From: Komagataeibacter nataicola
GTDB lineage: Bacteria; Pseudomonadota; Alphaproteobacteria; Acetobacterales; Acetobacteraceae
Reading direction: 5' to 3'
Length of the DNA: 64,000 nucleotides
Assembly: GCF_003207795.1 (NCBI RefSeq)
Contig: NZ_NIRT01000011.1
Coordinates: 43,487-107,486 of the forward strand
The position numbers and the translations under genes were made by a program. Shown here piece after piece: positions 60,292 to 64,000 of the stretch. The number at the start of each line of letters is the position of its first letter. Positions within the stretch are counted from its first letter, which is position 1. Under the pieces are notes generated by a model. It was not told the DNA's origin. It did not search any database and worked only from the letters and a program-made list of their open reading frames with translations.

Positions 60292-60938
60292 AAAAAACCG
60301 GTCAGGTAATCCGCGCCCTGCGCGAATTTGCTGATCGGCATTTTCAGGATAGCCGCCTTGGGCCATTCGCTGACCGCCTCGAGCATGGCGATCTCGGCCT
60401 CGAGGAAGGCTGCCGGCGTGCCCTTGGCTTCCGCAGCCTTCATGATCCGGCGTTCCCGCACCGTGGGCTCGCGCAGTTCCATGTCGGAGAAGGTGCGGCC
60501 GGTGGCCTCGATCGGGTCCTCGAAAATTAAAGTCAGGGACGGCGAGGTGTCCGGCAGTTCATCGGGCTTGCGGCGGTTGCGTTCCTCGAAGTCGGTCACG
60601 AACATGACCGCGCGGTCGAGCACCGTGGTGGGCAGCTCGATGACCGCCACTTCCGGCATGCCCGAGATGCGGGCTACGAGGCCGATCTGGGAATTGTAGA
60701 CCGATTCAGGCGTCATCTGCCGGCCCATGGCCTGCGCCGCGCACAGGGTCTGGTACACGTTGGGCTCGTGCAGGCTCAGCTCCGTGAACGTCCCGGCCTT
60801 CCTGACCTCAAGCGGCGGCTCGAGATCGATGATGAGGACTTTCTCCCCGTCATCTTCCCCTACCATTTCGTCCCTGACCGGAATAATCGCAGCCAGAACT
60901 TCTTCATCGGTCGGCTGCCTGTGATGATGCTGGGTCAC
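60261..60938 (-). CDS. Tail assembly chaperone (Mu gp41 type)
   Basis: The 225-aa unshifted product (MTQHHHRQPTDEEVLA) has the pattern of phage tail assembly proteins: EVRKAGTFTELSLHEPNVYQ, a second copy FSDMELREPTVRERRIMKAAE, and a helical end. The doubled FTEL..HEP / FSDMELREP suggests an internal duplication. It coats the tape measure during tail growth. It stops 10 codons after the slippery run. Confidence 0.85.
   Translation of the reverse strand: MTQHHHRQPTDEEVLAAIIPVRDEMVGEDDGEKVLIIDLEPPLEVRKAGTFTELSLHEPNVYQTLCAAQAMGRQMTPESVYNSQIGLVARISGMPEVAVIELPTTVLDRAVMFVTDFEERNRRKPDELPDTSPSLTLIFEDPIEATGRTFSDMELREPTVRERRIMKAAEAKGTPAAFLEAEIAMLEAVSEWPKAAILKMPISKFAQGADYLTGFFYSGPANGNV
60290..60297 (-). 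other. Programmed -1 frameshift site (T8)
   Basis: On the minus strand the zero frame reads GGT-TTT-TTT-TAT, which contains the slippery heptamer T-TTT-TTT. A -1 slip gives TTA-TTC-TGG and opens the extension to 60112. Codon 216 is the last unshifted one. Confidence 0.8.
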
Positions 60939-61318
60939 GAGACGGTGTCCTCGGTTACGGAATCGCTTTCGACATGCAGTTCGAAGGTGCCTTCCTGCGT
61001 GTTCACGGCGATGCGTTCGGTCTGCCAGGCATTATTGGCCGTAATGACCTTGCCGTTGGCATTGACCAGCACGACGGTCAGGCCCGATGCGCCCTGCAGG
61101 GAGCTGACGGCAAAGTCCCGGCGGTCACGGCAGGTGGCCTGGATGAAGCCTTCGCCGGGCATGGCGGTGAAGCCTTCGACCGCGCTCTGGCCCTTGGCGG
61201 TTTCATTGACATCACCCGAGGCCTGCCACTGGCCTTCGCCTACGACATTGAACTCGATACCGTTGACGGTAAGGGTTGCGGTGCCGCCAAGCGGCCCGCG
61301 ATAGACGGTTGCGGACAT
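60935..61318 (-). CDS. Tail tube protein, Mu gpM family
   Basis: The 127-aa protein (MSATVYRGPLGGTATLTVNG) with GEGQWQASGDVNETAKGQSAVEGF and a repeated beta pattern is the inner tail tube of Mu-type phages. Its stop overlaps the chaperone start (ATGA). Confidence 0.9.
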   Translation of the reverse strand: MSATVYRGPLGGTATLTVNGIEFNVVGEGQWQASGDVNETAKGQSAVEGFTAMPGEGFIQATCRDRRDFAVSSLQGASGLTVVLVNANGKVITANNAWQTERIAVNTQEGTFELHVESDSVTEDTVS

Positions 61319-61327
61319 GGCGGCTCC

Positions 61328-62815
61328 TTACGATTTGACGAACTGGCAGTTGCCAGCAATGACCCAGAGCTGGTTGGCGAAGTCATAGGGCATGAGCAGG
61401 AATACCTGGCCGCCGCCCTGATTCTGCGCCTGCAGCTTGACGGCAAAGGTATCGGCGTTCTGCGCCCAGTACTGGCTGCACTGCCAGCGGTATCGCGACA
61501 CGCAGGCCTTGCCGATCAGCTGGGCTGTGGTGGCCTTGGCACCGGCCGAAATCCGGGTGCCGTCGGCCACGAGGATGAAGCCGCCGAACATCGAGGCGAG
61601 GAAGATGCGCATGTCCTGCAGGCAGATCATGGCGGTCATCAGCGTCTCGATGTCGAGGTAGCTGTTATCGGGCACGCCCTCGGCGTTTTCCTGATAGGTG
61701 GTGAGCAGGCGCTCGATATTGACCGTGCCGCTGTCATCCACCGTAAACGTGCTCATACCATCCCACAGCAGGCTGTTGCGCTGGGGCAGGGTGAAGCGCC
61801 CGGCATCGGTGGGCGGCATGACCGTCAGGGCAACGCCCGTGACCGGCAGGGCCGGGTTGATGCGGATGCTGGCCGCCACCTGTGCGCCGATCTGGGCAGC
61901 CCAGACCATGGGGGAGGACGGGCTGTCCGAGATCGCCATGATGGTGGTGTGCGGGTCGTTCTGGGTCAGGCCGAAGGCCGTGGCCTCGCCATACGTGCCC
62001 CTGTAGGCGGTGATGCCGTGGCCGTAGAGCTGCTCCATCGGTGCCCAGCGGCCATCGGTGTTGTTGAACACCTGCTTGAAGGCATCGAGGCTGGCCGTGT
62101 CGGTGTAGGGATGGAGGAACAGGTCATAGACACGGTCACCCAGCCCGGCCAGCGCTGTGGCCAGCGTGGTGGGGTTCTGCGTGCCGCCGGTCATCTGGCC
62201 CAGCGTTACGGCAACGCCCGTGGGCAGGGACTGCCCGCCAGCGGTGCCCAGCAGGTTGACGCCCAGCAGGATGTCATTGCCGCACAGGCCCCTGTTCAGC
62301 GCCGTGACGTTGATCTGGCCTGCCGTGGTGGCATCGACCGCAAGCGTGACCGGCAGGCCGGTGACCGCCTGGGCGGCTGTGACCACATTTTCAGCAATGG
62401 TGGCCGCCGTGTCGCCTGCCGTGACCAGCGTGGGGATGAGCTGGCCGCCCACATACAGGCACAGCGTGCCGGATGCGGAAGCGGGGCCAGTGATGGTGAC
62501 CGTGCCCCTGGCGGCAACGGATGCGGCATCATCGGCCAGCGGCAGCACCCAGACCTCGCCCAGCGGGTCGATGGCAAAATACTGCGCGACCATGATCGCG
62601 GCCTGCGAGCCCACGCCATACAGGCCCTCGGCATCGGTGATGCCTGCGGACAGGCGCGCCGTGCCAGCAAGGGCAGCGCCCGTGGTGGTCTGGGCCACGA
62701 TCAGGACGCGGCGGGTATAGGAGGCGGTATTCGCCTTGGAATTGTCCAGGGCAAAATAAAAGCCGGGCACCCGGTTGTTGGTCGGGTAGCCCGGCACCGT
62801 GATGGAGCCGCTCAT
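61328..62815 (-). CDS. Tail sheath protein, Mu gpL family
   Basis: The 495-aa protein has the sheath layout: VPGFYFALDNSKANTASYTR near the start, then YGVGSQAAIMVAQYFAIDPLGEVW in the variable middle. The conserved end holds LPQRNSLLWDGMSTFTVDDSG and IERLLTTYQEN. It contracts to drive the tube through the host envelope. Confidence 0.93.
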   Translation of the reverse strand: MSGSITVPGYPTNNRVPGFYFALDNSKANTASYTRRVLIVAQTTTGAALAGTARLSAGITDAEGLYGVGSQAAIMVAQYFAIDPLGEVWVLPLADDAASVAARGTVTITGPASASGTLCLYVGGQLIPTLVTAGDTAATIAENVVTAAQAVTGLPVTLAVDATTAGQINVTALNRGLCGNDILLGVNLLGTAGGQSLPTGVAVTLGQMTGGTQNPTTLATALAGLGDRVYDLFLHPYTDTASLDAFKQVFNNTDGRWAPMEQLYGHGITAYRGTYGEATAFGLTQNDPHTTIMAISDSPSSPMVWAAQIGAQVAASIRINPALPVTGVALTVMPPTDAGRFTLPQRNSLLWDGMSTFTVDDSGTVNIERLLTTYQENAEGVPDNSYLDIETLMTAMICLQDMRIFLASMFGGFILVADGTRISAGAKATTAQLIGKACVSRYRWQCSQYWAQNADTFAVKLQAQNQGGGQVFLLMPYDFANQLWVIAGNCQFVKS

Positions 62816-63051
62816 GCGTGGGCCTCGGCAGGTTCAGGGACTGCCGCGGCACCACCTGAAAGATGGGAGGGCGAAGGGGCTGCCGTTACGACGGCGGCTG
62901 ATGCGGCAGGCGGTGTGGACTGCACCACGTCGCCATTGCGCAGGAGCAGGAGCCAGAAGCCCGTTTGGGGCACGGTCTCGCCCTGCGCCTTGAGCAGGCG
63001 CATCGTGCCGGGCCAGCGCACTGCGCGGCCCGGGGCGGGTTTTACAAACAT
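62812..63051 (-). CDS. DUF2635 phage protein
   Basis: From ATG 63051 (MFVKPAPGRAVRWPGTMRLL) the protein is 79 aa, with GFWLLLLRNGDVV, the usual DUF2635 end, followed by an unusual Ala/Pro tail. TGAGG precedes the start. It always precedes the sheath gene in Mu-like phages; its role is not known. Confidence 0.88.
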   Translation of the reverse strand: MFVKPAPGRAVRWPGTMRLLKAQGETVPQTGFWLLLLRNGDVVQSTPPAASAAVVTAAPSPSHLSGGAAAVPEPAEAHA

Positions 63052-63061
63052 GTATGGAACC

Positions 63062-63586
63062 TCAGTTGAGGGTGGGCAGCACCTGCATGCCGGCAAAATC
63101 GGCGTTGCCGTTTGCCTGCATCTGGCCGGTGAGGGTTGTCAGGGGCGTGCCGGCCGGGGGATATTCCTCGATGTATTCCAGCCCGAACAGGAACCGGATT
63201 TCGCCAGTATGTTCGCGGGTCTGGCTGGTAATGATCTGATCGGTATCGATCGTGACCACCTGGGTGATCATGCCCTGCAGGTTGAGATCCTGCATGATGG
63301 CCAGTTCGATCTGTTCGGCCAGTTCATCGAGATACGTTCCGACTATTTCGGGCGTTTCGCCGCAGAGCTGCCCACGGATTGCGAGCGTCGTGACCCGCGT
63401 GTAATCGGTCGCCCCCCGATTGTTCGAGGTTGCCCGGTCGCGGGGCGCCGTGACCGCAATGGCCGGCAGTTTATCAAGGGCTGTCGGGAGGCTGTGGTTG
63501 ACCAGAATGTTCGATCCGGCCAGCGTATTGGCAGCCTGCAGGGCTGCGACTGCGGCATCACGCAACTGCACGCGGTACAACGTCAT
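63062..63586 (-). CDS. Tail terminator / gp37-like phage protein
   Basis: The 174-aa protein (MTLYRVQLRDAAVAALQ) has VNHSLPTALDKLPAIAVTAPRDRAT and LAIRGQLCGETPEIVGTYLDEL. It resembles the Mu gp37 / DUF1834 group and other tail terminators by pattern and place before the sheath. ATG overlaps the stop of the next gene (ATGA). Confidence 0.75.
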   Translation of the reverse strand: MTLYRVQLRDAAVAALQAANTLAGSNILVNHSLPTALDKLPAIAVTAPRDRATSNNRGATDYTRVTTLAIRGQLCGETPEIVGTYLDELAEQIELAIMQDLNLQGMITQVVTIDTDQIITSQTREHTGEIRFLFGLEYIEEYPPAGTPLTTLTGQMQANGNADFAGMQVLPTLN

Positions 63587-64000
63587 GAGGGATTGATATC
63601 CACCAGGTTGAGTTCCAGACATGCCCCGCCATGGCTGTCGGGCTGGACCTCGAGGATCTCGTAGGTCTGGCCGTTGATGACGAATTCATCGCCCTGGGCA
63701 GGGGCTACCGGGAAATCCGATAGCCTGACCCCAAGGCGGGGCATGCTGGTGGTGATGTTCGTCGGGGTTACCCCCGGCATTTCCCCCAGCGGGTCCAGCG
63801 ACTTGAAGCCATCATCGAAAATGCCGTTGATGGGCTGCGATGATGCAAGGGACTGGGATTTCCACTGATAGGGATTGCCGAAGGCATCCAGGCATGGGCC
63901 TAGCAGCCTGTCGGGTTGGGCATTTTGCGGCTGATAACGCCGAGGCTGACCCGGCTTATGCTGCCTGAAGCCGTGCCATTCTTTTGCAGTTGTATGCGAG
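63583..64000 (-). CDS. Phage head-tail connector-like protein (runs off the right edge)
   Basis: The minus-strand frame stays open from 63583 to the window end (139 codons) with no in-frame ATG, GTG or TTG before MPGVTP at 63780, so the gene almost surely starts outside. The visible part contains NPYQWKSQ, INGIFDDGFKSLDPLG and the late pattern GDEFVINGQTYEILEVQPDSHG, like head-tail adaptor proteins that close the head. Confidence 0.7.
   Translation of the reverse strand, partial: SHTTAKEWHGFRQHKPGQPRRYQPQNAQPDRLLGPCLDAFGNPYQWKSQSLASSQPINGIFDDGFKSLDPLGEMPGVTPTNITTSMPRLGVRLSDFPVAPAQGDEFVINGQTYEILEVQPDSHGGACLELNLVDINPS

Larger units (their letters stand above)
44222..64000. mobile_element. Prophage, left end and tail module (continues past the right edge)
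   Basis: The left limit is the displaced tRNA-Thr 3' half at 44222-44266. To the right are SOS-type edge genes, a toxin-antitoxin pair, and then a full Mu-order contractile tail module on the minus strand. The head, replication and integrase genes and the rebuilt tRNA gene should be beyond 64000. Host-type dispersed repeats stop at the junction. Confidence 0.88.

Noticed and set aside
60974..63664. 896-codon plus-strand frame across the tail sheath and tube genes
   Set aside because: It is the antisense of well-recognised phage genes; glycine/arginine-rich without any domain.
1..64000. CRISPR array, rRNA operon, complete insertion sequence
   Set aside because: No regularly spaced repeats, no rRNA segments and no intact transposase were seen on either strand.

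Overview
The window is a GC-rich alphaproteobacterial chromosome segment. It most resembles an acetic acid bacterium (Acetobacteraceae; Komagataeibacter or Gluconacetobacter is my best guess). The reasons are an oxygen/redox-sensing cyclic-di-GMP gene pair laid out like the pdeA-dgc pairs that control bacterial cellulose synthesis in that group, a GntP gluconate permease, a 2,5-diketo-gluconate-type aldo/keto reductase, and an alphaproteobacterial LexA box. Genus is inference; no rRNA or marker gene is present.

Positions 1-44221 are host chromosome. In order they hold: exported proteins of unknown function; a GntP permease; a second UvrA-type ATPase (UvrA2); a D-Ala-D-Ala dipeptidase; a divergent pair built around an HTH/zinc-ribbon protein with matching palindromes at both start codons; a nucleoside deaminase; a run of secreted proteins (penicillin-acylase family, M1 peptidase, TonB-dependent receptor); a tripartite aromatic-acid-type efflux set (HlyD adaptor, DUF1656, FUSC); siroheme synthase; panC; a thioredoxin / Lon-domain / Trm112 operon; tRNA-Gly(GCC); ZntB; DUF3597; ahcY; an M19 dipeptidase; an aldo/keto reductase; a lytic transglycosylase with SPOR domain; a peroxiredoxin; a cobalamin riboswitch feeding CbtA; a PotD-like protein; PlsC; and the c-di-GMP operon.

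About nine copies of one roughly 80-110 bp palindromic element lie between these host genes. Each has an outer inverted repeat enclosing two T-rich hairpins, and the element probably serves as a two-way terminator. I saw no copy to the right of 44.3 kb.

Positions 44222-64000 are the left part of a prophage. The junction is a displaced 3' half of a tRNA-Thr(GGT) gene. The prophage edge carries an SOS-controlled umuDC pair whose UmuD homologue lacks both catalytic residues, a divergent lipoprotein sharing the LexA box, a papain-like protein, a hicAB toxin-antitoxin pair and an AT-rich orphan gene. From about 48.5 kb to the right edge all genes are on the minus strand. They form a Mu-type contractile tail module read right to left: head-tail protein, terminator-like protein, DUF2635, sheath, tube, frameshifted chaperone, tape measure, circularisation protein, hub, spike, gp46, gp47, gp48, fibre, fibre assembly. 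A lysis region and small membrane proteins follow. Integrase, head and replication genes would lie beyond the right edge.
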